A stretch of 64,000 bases of DNA from assembly GCA_944472155.2 (NCBI GenBank), contig OX235272.1, forward strand, positions 86,186,020 through 86,250,019, given 5' to 3'. The notes beneath the pieces are model-generated. The model was not told the DNA's origin and made no database searches. It saw only the letters and a list, made by a program, of their open reading frames with translations. Origin of the DNA: Trichobilharzia szidati. Taxonomy: Eukaryota; Platyhelminthes; Trematoda; Strigeidida; Schistosomatidae. How positions within the stretch are numbered: the stretch's first letter is position 1; each line of letters starts with the position of its first letter. The position numbers were made by a program, and so were the translations under genes. Of this stretch, positions 1-11,270 are shown piece after piece.

Positions 1-629
1 ATCATTGCCCGGAGAGACGACAGAGAAAAAGTTTTAAAAGGTATACTGTGTCTTCTTTCTGTTTTCCGAGACTACAGGTAATACGGGCTATTGAGAAGGA
101 GGCGATGTATTCAAAGTTGCGCGTAAATGACCGCGAGTTGTTGTGTTCAGTTGACATAGGGGACAACTGTCTCATCCGTAGATAAGACACTATGTGAGAG
201 TATAAGTCCTTGTTTGCTGATAGTGCAGACAGTGAAGGGTCACGTGTTAAAAATCGCGTAATTGTCAAAGTGCAGGGTAAGTGTTGGAGAGAATAACGTG
301 AAATTTCCATTCCCGGTTGTACCTGAGTTGCGCTGAACAATGCTTGGTGCAGACCTTTTGCGAGAAGTAGATGCAGTGATTAACATGAAGAAAAGGGTTG
401 TCGTTACGAAGTATGGGCTTTCAACATACACGAGAATAGTGAGGTAGTAGGATTTGCAGCATCGGAAGTCCTAAGGGTAGCAACTTCACTTAGGAAATAC
501 AACCATCTTTTCACCGAAGAGGGATATTCGTACGGTTACTGTGATAAAGGGAGGCACGAAATTCCAGTGACAAGCGGGAAAGTGAGACCATTCATCACTC
601 GAACAGTTCCTTGCCATTTTGAAAGCTAG

Positions 630-1150
630 GTTGCAAGATGTTAAAGGCTGAGATTATTGAAGAAGCAGATAACCCACATAGTTCTCCAGTGCCGTTAGTG
701 AAGAAAAGCTACGGGAAATAAAGATTTTGTGTTGGTTTCCGACAACAGCATAACAGCTGAGACTGCGTGCGATGCCAACCATAGTAAAAACTTCAGATCG
801 CTTACAAAGTGCGAAGCTGTTCACAGTCTTAGATCTGCAACTGGGTCATCGGCAACTGACAATAAAACAAGGAGATAGAGATGAGACGGCGTCCTTTGTG
901 CGGTAGAAACAATATTGCTTAAAACGTAGGCCTTTTGGATTGGTAGGTGCCCCGTTCACATTTAGGCGATTTAGACGACGTTGCTGCCTTAGAATTTAAG
1001 GAACGTCGAAGTTAATGGAGATGATCTAATTATATACAGTACGAGCGAGAGTGACTACGTAGAGCACGTAGATGCAGTTCTAAGACGCATCGAAGAATTA
1101 GGTATACGCATCAACAAGGCAAAATCTCAGACTGATAAGAACGTTTGCAC
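630..1150 (+). pseudogene. Ty3/gypsy reverse transcriptase relic
   Basis: Conceptual translation in shifting frames gives the RT entry motif (IIEEADNPHSSPVPLVKK), a following RFCVGFRQ stretch matching the usual WRFCVDYR block, and the DD-containing thumb/palm part DDLIIYSTSESDYVEHVD with RIEELGIRINKAKS after it. The order and spacing fit a gypsy RT. Several stops (for example the TAA right after the lysine/glycine stretch near 719) rule out a functional product. Confidence 0.7.
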
Positions 1151-1571
1151 TTTTAGAACATAAAGTGGAAAACGGCGAGATAAAACCGCTGCCTGAAAAA
1201 ATTTAACAATCAAGTCTATTCAGTCCACGAATTCGAAGAGGAAATTAGGATAGCTTTTGGGGAGATCGGCGCCCTATAGTCGGTTTTTGAAAGGCCTCAA
1301 CAAAGTGGCGACTCCGCTCTACCGGCTATTAGGCCGGTTTGTCTGATAGCAGGACTCGCAAAGGGTATTCAACCGCATCAAACATCTGATGGATTACCAG
1401 AGAATGATGCTGCAACTACCGGCTCCGGGAAAGCCGTTCATAGTGTCTACCAATCACAGCAATTACGGAATAGGCGCAGCACTCATACACGGTGACTGGG
1501 TCGTCGAATACGCCAGCCGTTTTTCAACGTACACGGAACAGAAGTATTCAACAATTTAGGAGGAATGTTTG

Positions 1572-1981
1572 TGTCTTCTTCTCTTTTCAAAAGTGCTGCC
1601 TTCAACGAAGGCACTCATACAGTGATGCTATCCTCTACTTATTCAGAATATTGCTAGCTCACCTGGTGATTAACGGAACCACCTTCATCATGAAATCTGA
1701 TGACAAGTTCAAAGTTGGTCTCACATACAACTGGAAAGGTCACAATTATGATGTACTTACCATTTAGATTTGACGCTATATCTTATGACTTGTTCGGTCG
1801 AAATCAGATTCCAAAAATTATCTATTATCTGATTTCTACATTTCTTTTTCAATGTTTCTGTCACATAAATCAGTGTTCAATCTATTTCTAAATGAAAAAA
1901 TCATATTACATATTCTACAAGTTCTAATCAGTGTACATTTTTTCATGCCTGTAAAAGTGGCTGGTTTATTATTAATCTAGA
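1572..1981. mobile_element. 410-bp insertion inside the gypsy RNase H, flanked by an 11-bp direct repeat
   Basis: The RNase H reading YST..KECLAIVW is interrupted. AGGAATGTTTG occurs at 1561-1571 and again at 1982-1992, and RNase H coding resumes directly after the second copy. The 410 bp between look like an insert with an 11-bp target-site duplication. It begins near a 7-bp-stem hairpin (TGCCTTC/GAAGGCA, 1597-1613) and contains an open frame on + whose last 48 codons end at the stop before 1768. I recognise no family in the insert and see no poly(A) tail. Confidence 0.6.
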
Positions 1982-1982
1982 A

Positions 1983-2325
1983 GGAATGTTTGGCGATCGT
2001 TTGGACCCTATTCAAATGGCAACCCTATTTACTTGGTCAATGCTTCCACGTTGAGACTGAACATAAGCCGTTGCAGTGGCTGAGAACCTCCAGAGACCCG
2101 TGTGGGATGTTGAGCCTGCAAGAGTATGATTTCACGATCTCTCATGTTCCACAACGAGAGAACGTGTTACCGTATATTTCATCTAGAACGGAAGAGGCAG
2201 AGTTACCTGAAATGGCATATGGTGTAAATACCCTGGAGCGAGACCCTGCAAAACTTGTCCAGAGACAAATATTGAACGACATCCTGCAAACTGTCATACA
2301 AGTGACAACTAACGCAAAAAGGTGA
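1983..2325 (+). pseudogene. Ty3/gypsy RNase H, 3' part
   Basis: Open stretch reading KECLAIVWTLFKWQPYL then ETEHKPLQWLRTSRDP, LQEYDFTISHVPQRENV and a degenerate ISSR where intact elements have a DALSR-like ending. These are the ordered RNase H motifs of Ty3/gypsy pol. The N-terminal part (GIGAALIHGDWVVEYASR) lies at about 1460-1515, on the other side of the 410-bp insertion. The frame closes at a TGA after TNAKR. Confidence 0.75.
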
Positions 2326-2399
2326 ATCGCCCCACAGGGAATCGTGAGTTAGATCCCCTACTCAAACAGAACGTCTGACTAAGCTCGAATGCCTACGCC

Positions 2400-3060
2400 A
2401 AGAGATGATACAAGAATGTCACCAACTAGCACACACACAGGAATGAACGATCTCCTGCGACAATCATGTATGGGGCAGGTATGAGAGAAGTACGCAACAG
2501 CGTGTACGCAATGTCAACTGATAAAGTGTGACCAGTACATAGGACCGTCACCACGGTCGATTCCAGTGACAGCAGTGGGTGACTTGTGGTCCGTATATGT
2601 AATGGGACCTTTTCTACAGGTGTCAAATGGCAATCAATGCCTTCTGGTAATGAGAGAACATACAACACGATCCCCAATCAACGAGCAAAAACGTTGACAT
2701 AAACTGTGGTTCGACATATCGCCGCCTATCACAGCGTGCCAAAAGCGATATTGACAGACCAAGGCCCGTGTTTTGAAAGCGAAGAGTTTAAAGTCTGGTT
2801 GCAAGAGTTAGGTATCAAGAAAATTAGAACAACGCCATATCATCCACAGACGAACAACTTGGTGGAGAGAAATAACAGCACCCGGAAAGAGTGGTTGGCC
2901 GCAAACGGTGGTAACTGGGAGACATAGCTTCCACTGATTATGCTAGCACATCGGGCGTCCGTCCAAGAAACGACGAAGAAATCACCGTTTCAGTTGATGT
3001 GTGGGTGGAAACCACGACTACCGATACATAACAAGACCTGGCCCTGCCACCATCAGTGAA
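2400..3060 (+). pseudogene. Ty3/gypsy integrase relic
   Basis: A zinc-binding remnant (CTQCQLIKC) lies at about 2507-2533, then VTAVGDLWSVYVMGP at about 2570-2614. The catalytic core is open from 2706 to 2924 (AILTDQGPCFESEEF, TTPYHPQTNNLVERNN), with the second Asp and the terminal Glu of the DDE triad visible. A TAG at 2925-2927 interrupts it, after which the same frame continues as LPLIMLAHRASVQETT. There is a frameshift around 2690-2706. Non-functional. Confidence 0.75.
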
Positions 3061-3340
3061 GCAATGGCGACATGACGGATTGAGCGGAAAGAAGCCATCA
3101 GTAACGTTAAACGAAAGCGGAAGGTGAGTGCTGTGAAATCCGAACAGAAGTGAGGAAGGGGGGAAGTACCCCGCATACGAGATCGGAGATGAAGTTAGGC
3201 GTAGAGATAGGTGAAATACCGGCGGACACGTGCAAGGATCACGAAAACTGCTTCTACAGTGAGAAGGACCATATTTTTCGTTTGAGGGCACCACCAGCAG
3301 TAATAAAGCAGTGGAGGCATTTCCTTCACACATAGAGCAC

Positions 3341-4760
3341 TTATTTTTATCAAAAATAAGTATGCAATTATCTGTCGATTCATCACTCTGCCTGTGTTAC
3401 AGAATACTTGTTTAACAGGAAACCTGTATAGAGAATCAGATGCAGGCCTGCAATCTAGGAAAGCACGCAGAACATATTTGGCATCTTAGTCCTAACCGGA
3501 AGTAATATTATGATGTTAGACAGTGACGGCATCTGCCAAACGCTGATGCGCGATTACGTGGCACATCCTCTGTTTGAAGTAGTGCCACCTGCTTTACTTA
3601 TGGGTATTTGCTCATGGATCAGACAAGCAGACTAACCCTGACTCGGATTAACGAACCACGCAAATATTTACTGCATAAAGCAGGTGGCCCTACTTTACTC
3701 CGGTGATATGCCATATAATCTCCCCAACATTTTCATACCTATTTTAGTGTTAATATTCATAGTGTGAGGTTACTCCTGGCGGATCCAACGTACCGCAGAC
3801 AAATTCACAAACTTACCAAACAAGATTTGAACAACTCAGTTGTCTAAGTTTTTCTAATTTCCTACGCTTATGTCATAACAATATGTTTACTGCACCCTAT
3901 TTACCTCCATAGGAAATGCAAAGTGTATATTACTTGAAATACAAGCAATGGTACATGGATTTCACAAATATGGTATCTCAATGCTTACTACACCTGCATA
4001 CCGCCTCCCCTCTTCAATTACACTTGTTGTACGCTGTTTAGAGGTAAAACCTTTTACCGAAATTCGTCAATTTACAGGTGAAGTACCTATCTCTGACTCG
4101 TAGATACCTAATATAATTTGATCACCTGGACCTACCCGAATACTAAAAATTTCGGCATCGTTCTTGAAAGTATTACTGGCTTATCTTCTCGAGTTGACTA
4201 CAACTGTTTGTTACACGCTTACTGTAGCTGTTAGTGTCACCAATTTATGTCTGAAGTACAGGAAAATTTTGGAGTGTCATTCTTTAAAATGCTCAGTAGT
4301 GTGTGAGTCATTGTCAAATAAAAACCGTTAAGCATGGCGTTACTCAAAATTTAACGTTACTAAAAAGAGAGTATGGGTCATTTTTTATTCTTGCTGTATA
4401 TTTGGAGCACCTTGTACTAATGTGACCATGTAGGGATTTTGTCATTTAAATCCTCGATTCTAACACAAAGAGACTAAAACTACTGTGTAATCGTTCTTGG
4501 TCATTAATCCAATCTTCATTATGCTCAGTAGTTTCATGTATTTTGAAATAAAGGGACAAATCGATCTCACACTGAAGTCGAATTCGCAGATGTCTGAAAA
4601 ACAATAAAATCTTTGCAGATAAAGAAGTGACTTAGATGACACAATTCACCGTAAGTGCCGGTCTTTTCATCATATTCATCGTGGTGTTTTCACTGAATTC
4701 AGACAATATTAGACACTTTGGGCTTTAACTCAGCATAAAAACATAAAACAGACAACAATC
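3341..4760. other. No gene or clear repeat seen
   Basis: AT-rich sequence without an open frame resembling any protein I know. A downstream LTR of the gypsy relic could lie here, but I found no matching second copy in the window to prove it. Confidence 0.4.
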
Positions 4761-4764
4761 AGCA

Positions 4765-5420
4765 TAAGTGGAAGGAACCTGAAAGAAACAACCTCTTTTA
4801 CCTACCTACCTGGGAAGCATCGTTTCAACTACAGGCGGAACTGACGAGGATATCAAAGCAAGAATCGGAAAAGCAAGACAAGCTTTCGCTACTCTCAAGT
4901 CTGTGTGGAGGTCAACAACACTCAGCATGAAAATGAAAAATAAGATCCGGATTTCAACTCCAATGTGAATTCAGTCAGTGCTACTGTACGATCAGAGACT
5001 TGCACTGCGCGTCATAAAGAGCATCTCAAACAAACTACAGACCTTCATTAACAATTGTCTTCGCTCAATACTCAAGATTAGATGGCCGGCCAGAAAAGAT
5101 CAGCAACAGAGATCTCTGGCAATGAGCGAACCAACCAGGAACGGATTGTGAAACAAATAGGCAGAAAGAAATGGAGATGGATTGGCCATACTCTGAGGAA
5201 ACCATCAAGTGACATCACTAGACAAGCCCTTGAGTGGAACCCGAAATGGAAGCTGCGAGTTGGTCGTCAGTGCAAGGGTGACTTGGAGGAGGTCATGTGA
5301 AGAGGAGATGAAAACGTGTGGACAGACATGAAGCCAGGTGAAGACTCTAGCAGAGAACCGAACGCAATGGAGACGCACGGCTGAAGCCCTATGTTCCTCT
5401 AGGAATTAAGGGAAACCATA
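4765..5420 (+). mobile_element. RTE-type non-LTR retrotransposon 3' end (subfamily with KWRWIGH motif), copy 1
   Basis: Frames read a YLGSIVSTTG-like block, then DEDIKARIGKARQAFATLKS, SVLLYDQRLA and, in the open stretch 5082-5300, [20 protein letters not shown] followed by LEWNPKWKLRVGR. This is the region after the reverse transcriptase of RTE-like elements. The copy ends in a short AATAAT-type tail near 5410-5430, as the related copies at 39.7 and 63.7 kb do. Several frame breaks; 5' truncated. Confidence 0.75.
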
Positions 5421-5429
5421 ATAATAATC

Positions 5430-6180
5430 AGCATAAAAATCCTTGCACTGCAAGTGGTTCATTGTTCCTCAGTATACGAGTATATGATTCTCAGATACAC
5501 TGACTCCTAACCTATAAATATTCTAACGATAAAAAGGGTGAACATATGACAAATGAGTTTTAGAACACATATATCCACATAGACAGCTGAATTTGCTAAC
5601 ATCCTGTGAATCACATTTCGTCAGTGTAGGTTTAGCTAACCTGGTGGTATTCTTTCTTTTGTTTTAAGCTAAAAGTTTCACTTGATATCTATTACGCAGT
5701 TACCATTTTGTTTAATGTCTTCGGCTATTCCTATGAGATACTACGCAGTGAAACTGCAGTTTCAGATACGGGTGTGTATCAGTACGCTCTTCCTGTGTTA
5801 CTTGAGCTGTTGTCTTCGGTACTTAGGAGGATTTGTGTGTGTTTTGATCGATATCATAGATCAATTTGTATTTAGGTTGTAGTGGTAGGCGATTCCCCGG
5901 AATTATTAGCTAAAGCATTCAATGCTGACCCTCACTGTTTAATTCTATTTGCTTAGCTGAAGGCCCACGGTCAAGCATCCACTCCATTTGGCACGCCGTC
6001 GCGTTACGTTCATTCGTTCGTTCGTGCACGATCCGTAGCTAGTTATGTAATTTGGTCCCGAAAGATACTTCGTAATTTGGCCAATCAGTTCTGGTGTTTT
6101 GCTTTGCCTTTGGTCTACGCGGTACGAATACTGTAGGAGCTGTGGGTAATAAATCTTGCGTTATTATAGATCGTATCATA
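5430..6180. other. Unassigned sequence with a CpG-richer patch
   Basis: No coding evidence. Bases 5950-6180 are less AT-rich and richer in CG dinucleotides than the surroundings and contain an AATAAA at about 6151. A solo LTR or other repeat end is possible, but there is no second copy in the window to compare. Confidence 0.3.
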
Positions 6181-6429
6181 CGTGAACTTCAACACACTAA
6201 GCCTCTTAAGGGTTTTAAGCTTGTGGGCAGGTCAATATTTTCACTGTAGATTCTGTAAGGGAGCCATAACGTCTTGAAGAATCATCGGAAACTAGATGGT
6301 ACATCATCTCAGGTGTGAAGATGATGCCTGTCGAATCAAATGATGCCGTATTACGAATTATAGGACTTGGAATTCGTAATTCATCGGTTTTTAACCTGAA
6401 GATGAATTAAAACTTGCTAGGTACGTAAC

Positions 6430-7060
6430 AGTTAGGTTCTACATCCAATGAACGATAAGATCATTTGTGCAATTTGCGGCGGAATCCCAAGTAAGAATGG
6501 AAAGATGCCCGGTTCTCCGGTAACAAATCAACTTAAAGATTTATGGACGAAATCATGGACGAAAAGCCGCCGTAGTTGGAAGTTGCAACTGTTCCTAAGA
6601 AAGCTGTCTCCACGAACCTAGAATTCTAAGGTGATAGTGAAGCAGAAATTCGTACAAACCGCCTTTCTTAGTAACTGAAAAAGACATTTCAGGTATCCAT
6701 CTTATGAATCACATTCTTCAGCAGACGGGCAATTCAGTGAAGAGTTGATTGCAAGATACAGCTTTTGGCCAACTCATTGCATATTTACCAGTCTAACTGA
6801 TCCTGCGGAGTATAGAGTATTACCCGTACACAACGCCAGGTCTGTGAACCTATTCTGGAGCACTGTCCAGCTTGACTAGCTAGAGGAGATAAGGAGAGTT
6901 GCAGTAGTCCTAACCTCGAAAACTCTGACAACTCTGGGCGTCGGCCAATCCAGCAGGACTAGGTCGCAGTGCTACACAGAGTTCCTCAATATTTCATTAC
7001 AAGACTTGGAACATATCGTCATTGGCTTTTGGGGACCCAAAACAGGACCTCTACTTCCGA
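6430..7060 (+). mobile_element. Penelope-like element fragment, degenerate (copy 1)
   Basis: The nucleotide sequence parallels the better-preserved copy at 13.70-14.21 kb: shared blocks include CTGGAGCACTGTCCAGCTTG-like and ACAGAGTTCCTCAATATT-like stretches, and ACAGGACCTCTACTTCC near the end. It corresponds to the C-terminal GIY-YIG endonuclease region. No usable frame remains. The 3' flank to about 7,320 may be the element's 3' untranslated part. Confidence 0.6.
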
Positions 7061-10000
7061 AAGCACTACACACCTTACCATGGCCAGATTAACGTTCTTA
7101 CCGTAATTTCGCTGCATTTTATTAAGTTACTTATTATTATCAGTCCCATATGTCAGTCACTCCGTAATGTAATAACATTACATTTTCACTCAGATTCACC
7201 ATAAACACTTTACCGTCTTTCCACTGGTTTCTGTCCACTTTGTACATTTTAACTGATTAGTCATTTTTCAAAGTTATGATATCATTTCAGCTTCCCTTTC
7301 TCCAGTTTCCACTTAGTCGTCCATTCTAGATTGCACCTCAAATGAGGCGATACATTTCCCAGATAAGATTTACCAGTATCTTATTGGTCTTATGAATGAT
7401 TAAGTAAACACGTCTTTACAGCTCTAGAAAATGACTTATGGAAAAAATTTTCTTCACTATTTATGTCTTTTCTTCCTTGTGAATCAGGTTAAGAATTTAT
7501 TACCTTTCTAAGAAGGTCACACTGAACTTTGCCATGCTTGCAAGCATGACGTTCAGGCATACAACGAATATTCGACTAACGTACTTGTTGAGACTCGGAC
7601 CATAACCAGTCAAGGAACGAATAGCAATACGGAAGTATTTGAAAAGTCTTTTGCTTGGTTGAGGCTTAAGCTAAAATAACAAGCGGTGGTGCGTGAGTAG
7701 TCACAGGCAATCCTACTCTATGCCTCACAGCAAAAATGTTTGATCACATCTATTCGATTAAACAAATTCGTTGTTACACTTGTGCTCAACTTTAAACGAT
7801 GAACATAATGCATTCAAAGCAAAGAGTTTTAAGAAACCATCAGAGCTTTAAGTAAACGTCTTTTGACTGATTAAGTTGGCGTCTTAGGTAAAAGTTTTTG
7901 AATGTAACCAGTAAAAACTTTCCTAATCACTAGAACTTTTAGTAATAATATGTTGAAGCTTAGAGGACAAAAGGAATTCACTTGATAAAATATTTTTTAC
8001 TGCTGGAATAGGTAGGCTTCATTTTCGCTCTAACTCATGACACAATTTTGATGTAACGCGACACTTCAGGCAAGTGTTTACATTGTAACACGTCAGTGCG
8101 GCTTGTATGAAATATTTACCTAATGCTGTTTGGATTTTCGGTTATAGTATTGCTGTTGACGGTTTCATTTATTTCTTTTGCCTCTCATAAATTTTATAAC
8201 ATTGTTCTTATATTTTTTACTTTGCATGTCATAATTTTGTAGGTCCCACAACAAAACATAGAGTTAATGTGGTTTTGAAAACTAAGATATTTTTGTTTAA
8301 TCTGACTCTAAAAACATCTGGCTACTATATTTTCCAGCCTAAATGTTTATATGTCCATTTGTCACTAGACATTTTAACTTCATTAGCACTTAGCATCAAT
8401 AAACCTAGTTCCAGCTGGATCTCGACTGGGACGCTACTGAAAGTTTCCTACTGTTTGTATGCCACACAATTCATGTTTTATACTAAGCTAAGAATGTGAA
8501 CGAATTCTATCGAATGCCGACGCATCTGAAAATGTAGGCTGAAGATTTCTTCATAAAGTCTTAGTAAAAATCCAGTCTGCCTATGCTATTCAGAGAGGTC
8601 AGTCGTATTTGCTGTCACCTTTCTTTAGGACTTCAATGTTTTCCATTCACTTGCAGCAGTCTTACGTTGTACAAGGAGTAATTTGGAGCCTATAGGCTGG
8701 GCATCGCACTTGAAGTATATGAATTGTGTTTTTTTTACTTCGTTAGTAGCTTAAGAGACAGGCTTAAGTTGAAGTTGCTTCATAAAGCAAACGATGAACA
8801 TATCATTTCCTTTCAATAACCAGAGTTATATTCTTGCAGACTGTCTGGAGTAGACTCCTGAAAATTTTTATAACCTGAAATAATGCATTTTAAAGTCAAT
8901 CCCAATATATGTGTAAAGAGATATTGACGACTTCACCACCAGTTATCGTCTGGGATAATATCTGCTAATGTCTAAAGCCAGAGTTTGGAGATTAGTGTAA
9001 TAATGGTCACACTTATAATAAACTAATGTGTATTAGTCAATTGACGTGCAGATATCTATTATAAAACTGCTGCTTTTTTAGTCCTTTCAGTTTATTGCAG
9101 TCGGAGTTAAGAAAGCTGTGTTTAAGCGGCAGGTGATACAGTAAAGTTATTCCACTAGTTGAGGTACTTTGTTCATATCCGAACAGTTTACTGAATATCT
9201 GAAACTATTAATTGAAACTAGAATCAGCCCATGGTATTGGAGGTTTGCCTTATATAGTATCAGCCTGTCACGTACATTAAATTGGCGAAAACGATTGTTA
9301 AAATGTAACATAAGTGAGGGAAAGGGAGATAAATTTATGTAACATGGGTACATTTGCACCACTGTGATTGGTTATTATCCACTGAAAATTTACTAACTGA
9401 ACTAAGTTCATACTTTATAGGCAGTAATACTGGAAAGTAGATGACCATCAGTGTTAAACTTTTTGGTTATGGTATCTTATTTTTCACTTGCCCTGTTTTT
9501 CCTTCTGCCGAATTATTGTCAGCGCTTCATGTTTATCTTTTTTCCCTTTTTTCACTTACATGGCGTGCAGATATAGGAGGTAGCAACTTAAACCACTACG
9601 TAGGAATGCTAAGTTTTACGTTAAGACCATCAATCTGTTTGAATATCATCCTGTCTTGCTTACAAGATCTTAAAAGTAGGCAGGTTAACTTTCACTGAGT
9701 AGTTAATAGTTCTATTCCTCCTAAACAAATCTGACGTTCAGGGCAACACCGAAATAGTGCTACAGTCCCATTACTTGGTCTTCCAGAGGTGTCTGCATTT
9801 TAAAATGTGCTAATCCATCAGAATTTTTTCAAAGCCACTGAAATACGACACTGTTTTGTAATGAAAGCTAGCTTAAATTCTCTTCTTAATTGTATGCCAG
9901 TGACTACACTGCAGTATCAATCCTCACATTCAACATAAATTCCATCTGTGATCACAACGAATAGTTTGGGAGGTGAAATGCTCATTCATCATTTCCAGTG

Positions 10001-10260
10001 TGTTTATGACGTTTATTAGAGGTAGTATAGCATAAGCTTAATTGAGTGAAATGTATATAAAGGGAATGGATAATTTTATTTACTGAGGAATATAACGTAT
10101 ACATCCATTGTGGATATCTGTTAAAGCAAGCTCACAGGTTTTCAGTTTAAGTGTATAGCTTTTAGTTATAGGGAAAACGGTGTTTTGTGCATAAACTCAT
10201 CAAAGTCTATTTCTCCTTCTAGGTTCCTAAGTACATTCAAGACTTATTGACTTCCTTTTT
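7061..10260. other. Intergenic, no gene seen
   Basis: Over 3 kb of AT-rich sequence (around two thirds A+T by eye) with only short chance frames. No repeat from the other families in the window is obvious here, which makes it the longest stretch without a recognised mobile element. Any promoter of the ARV1/UGGT pair would be expected in its right-hand part, but I recognise no specific element. Confidence 0.5.
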
Positions 10261-10268
10261 TGTTGCAG
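10247..10268 (+). promoter_or_regulatory. Putative 3' splice acceptor upstream of ARV1
   Basis: A pyrimidine-rich tract (CTTCCTTTTTTGTTGCAG) ends in AG at 10,267-10,268, 83 bp before the ARV1 ATG. It could be the acceptor of a 5'UTR intron or an SL trans-splice site. Seen in sequence; use is inferred. Confidence 0.45.
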
Positions 10269-10351
10269 GTTATCACTTGAAGATCAGCACCCATTTAATT
10301 TGATTTATCTATATTTTCTACAAAGCTACTCTTCCAAAGTTTTGCATAGTA

Positions 10352-11056
10352 ATGGAAAACACATATCATTGTATTTATTGTAACAGTTATGTTTCTGCAC
10401 TTTATACACAATATACTGAAGAAATAATTAAAATGGAACATTGTCCTAAATGTGGAAATATTTCTGACAAATACATTGAATATGATTTATTCTTGGTTGC
10501 TATTGATCTTCTTATCGGTCGTCTTGAAGCCTATCGTCATGTTATTCATAATATTTCAAATTTAGGTTTCAGAAAGTTACTTTGTATGTCTGTATTATTA
10601 AATGCTTTTGTTTCATGGCTAAGTGAACAACCAACAACTGTTATTCACTTAGAGGATCTTTCTATTTCTTTCAGTTCAGATTTATTTATTCATGTCATAT
10701 CTGTATTTTTATGGTGTTTATGTTCTTGTTTGATACTTGTACTTTTGTTCCCTATATGTAAAATAACTACTATATCTGATATGATCAAAGTATTACTTAT
10801 TGTCAATTTAAGTAGACTTTTAACATTCTTTTTGTTAACATGGAAAACTGAATTCGACCATACATTTTCAGGAAGTTTACAGTTCTATCCTTTTGTTTCT
10901 ACATGTGTAGCAGTAACACCGTGTATTCAAAGTTTAAGAGCTGTAAATAATCTTAATTTTACAATTGCTGTTATTTTGAGTATACTTATATGTACTGTTA
11001 GCTATGTATTATCTACTCTTATATTGCCAAGTTTATTATATATACTGCAAATATAG
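10352..11056 (+). CDS. ARV1: ARV1-like ER lipid/sterol homeostasis protein
   Basis: A complete single-exon frame of 234 codons from ATG 10,352 to TAG 11,054-11,056. The N-terminus has the ARV1 homology domain: a zinc-binding pair CxxC (residues 7-10, CIYC) and CxxC (31-34, CPKC) around LYTQYTEEII, followed by DKYIEYD (39-45), ID.LI and AYRHVIHN. After it come about four or five hydrophobic segments (near residues 74-88, 110-138, 145-165, 180-200 and 207-232), the usual ARV1 layout of a cytosolic zinc domain plus membrane spans. ARV1 family proteins reside in the ER membrane and affect sterol distribution and GPI-anchor synthesis; that is family knowledge. Length is slightly below the vertebrate protein. 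The ATG context (AGTAATGG) has G at +4. Absence of introns contrasts with the next gene, but the frame is intact and the conserved residues are kept, so I consider it functional. UGGT starts 95 bp downstream. Confidence 0.9.
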   Translation: MENTYHCIYCNSYVSALYTQYTEEIIKMEHCPKCGNISDKYIEYDLFLVAIDLLIGRLEAYRHVIHNISNLGFRKLLCMSVLLNAFVSWLSEQPTTVIHLEDLSISFSSDLFIHVISVFLWCLCSCLILVLLFPICKITTISDMIKVLLIVNLSRLLTFFLLTWKTEFDHTFSGSLQFYPFVSTCVAVTPCIQSLRAVNNLNFTIAVILSILICTVSYVLSTLILPSLLYILQI

Positions 11057-11151
11057 TGTTTACCAATAGTTTATTATTGTGTTGTGTTTTTACTATTCAC
11101 TACAAAGTAAACAAATTTGTTTTCTTATTTTTTATTTTTAGAGAAGTCGCC
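11057..11151 (+). promoter_or_regulatory. 95-bp ARV1-UGGT spacer with candidate SL trans-splice acceptor
   Basis: From the ARV1 stop there are 85 bp to an AG (11,140-11,141) preceded by a T-rich tract (TTTTCTTATTTTTTATTTTT), then 10 nt (AGAAGTCGCC) to the UGGT ATG. There is no AATAAA in the spacer. Such a short gap with an acceptor directly before the second gene resembles the resolved polycistronic units known in Schistosoma (ubiquinol-binding protein/enolase pair). Operon status is inferred; a short cis-spliced 5'UTR intron starting inside or upstream of ARV1 is the alternative. Confidence 0.55.
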
Positions 11152-11270
11152 ATGAAATTTATACTTCTACTGTTTTGCTTCACTTTTGTGAATCTATGTT
11201 CATCTGACAACAGAGTTTCTGTGACATTAATTCCAAAATGGAAAACTACACCTATTCTATCAGAGGCCAG
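11152..11270 (+). CDS. UGGT: UGGT exon 1: start and signal peptide
   Basis: Residues 1-39 plus two bases. MKFILLLFCFTFVNLCSS is a typical ER signal peptide with likely cleavage after about residue 18, followed by VSVTLIPKWKTTPILSEA, which matches the family start (sxxTKWxxTPLLLEA). The ATG is the first after the acceptor at 11,141. Donor GTAATT at 11,271. Extending upstream in frame would require a non-ATG start and is unnecessary. Confidence 0.9.

Larger units (their letters stand above)
300..3340 (+). mobile_element. Decayed Ty3/gypsy LTR retrotransposon pol region
   Basis: Recognisable pieces of a Ty3/gypsy pol occur in order on the + strand. A protease-end-like stretch with ADLLREVDAVINMKKRVV lies near 350-410. 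The reverse transcriptase start follows at about 630-730 (AEIIEEADNPHSSPVPLVKK), then an RT palm relic (DDLIIYSTSESDYVEHVDAV) at 1020-1090, RNase H on both sides of an insertion (1440-1570 and 1983-2325) and integrase (2400-3060). Frames shift and in-frame stops occur throughout, so this is a non-coding relic. I could not identify LTRs; the 5' end may lie left of the window. The family inside Ty3/gypsy was not determined. Confidence 0.8.

Noticed and set aside
1492..1767. Independent small protein gene
   Set aside because: The frame starts in gypsy RNase H and runs into the inserted segment; only its last 48 codons could be of interest.
3147..3167. Polypurine tract and LTR start of the gypsy element
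   Set aside because: The purine run GAAGTGAGGAAGGGGGGAAG lies within sequence still readable as the integrase C-terminus, and no LTR pair is visible.
11056..11151. Longer UGGT N-terminus starting in the ARV1-UGGT spacer
   Set aside because: It would need a GTG start overlapping the ARV1 stop and would place 32 residues before a perfect signal peptide. The ATG at 11,152 after a splice acceptor is better.
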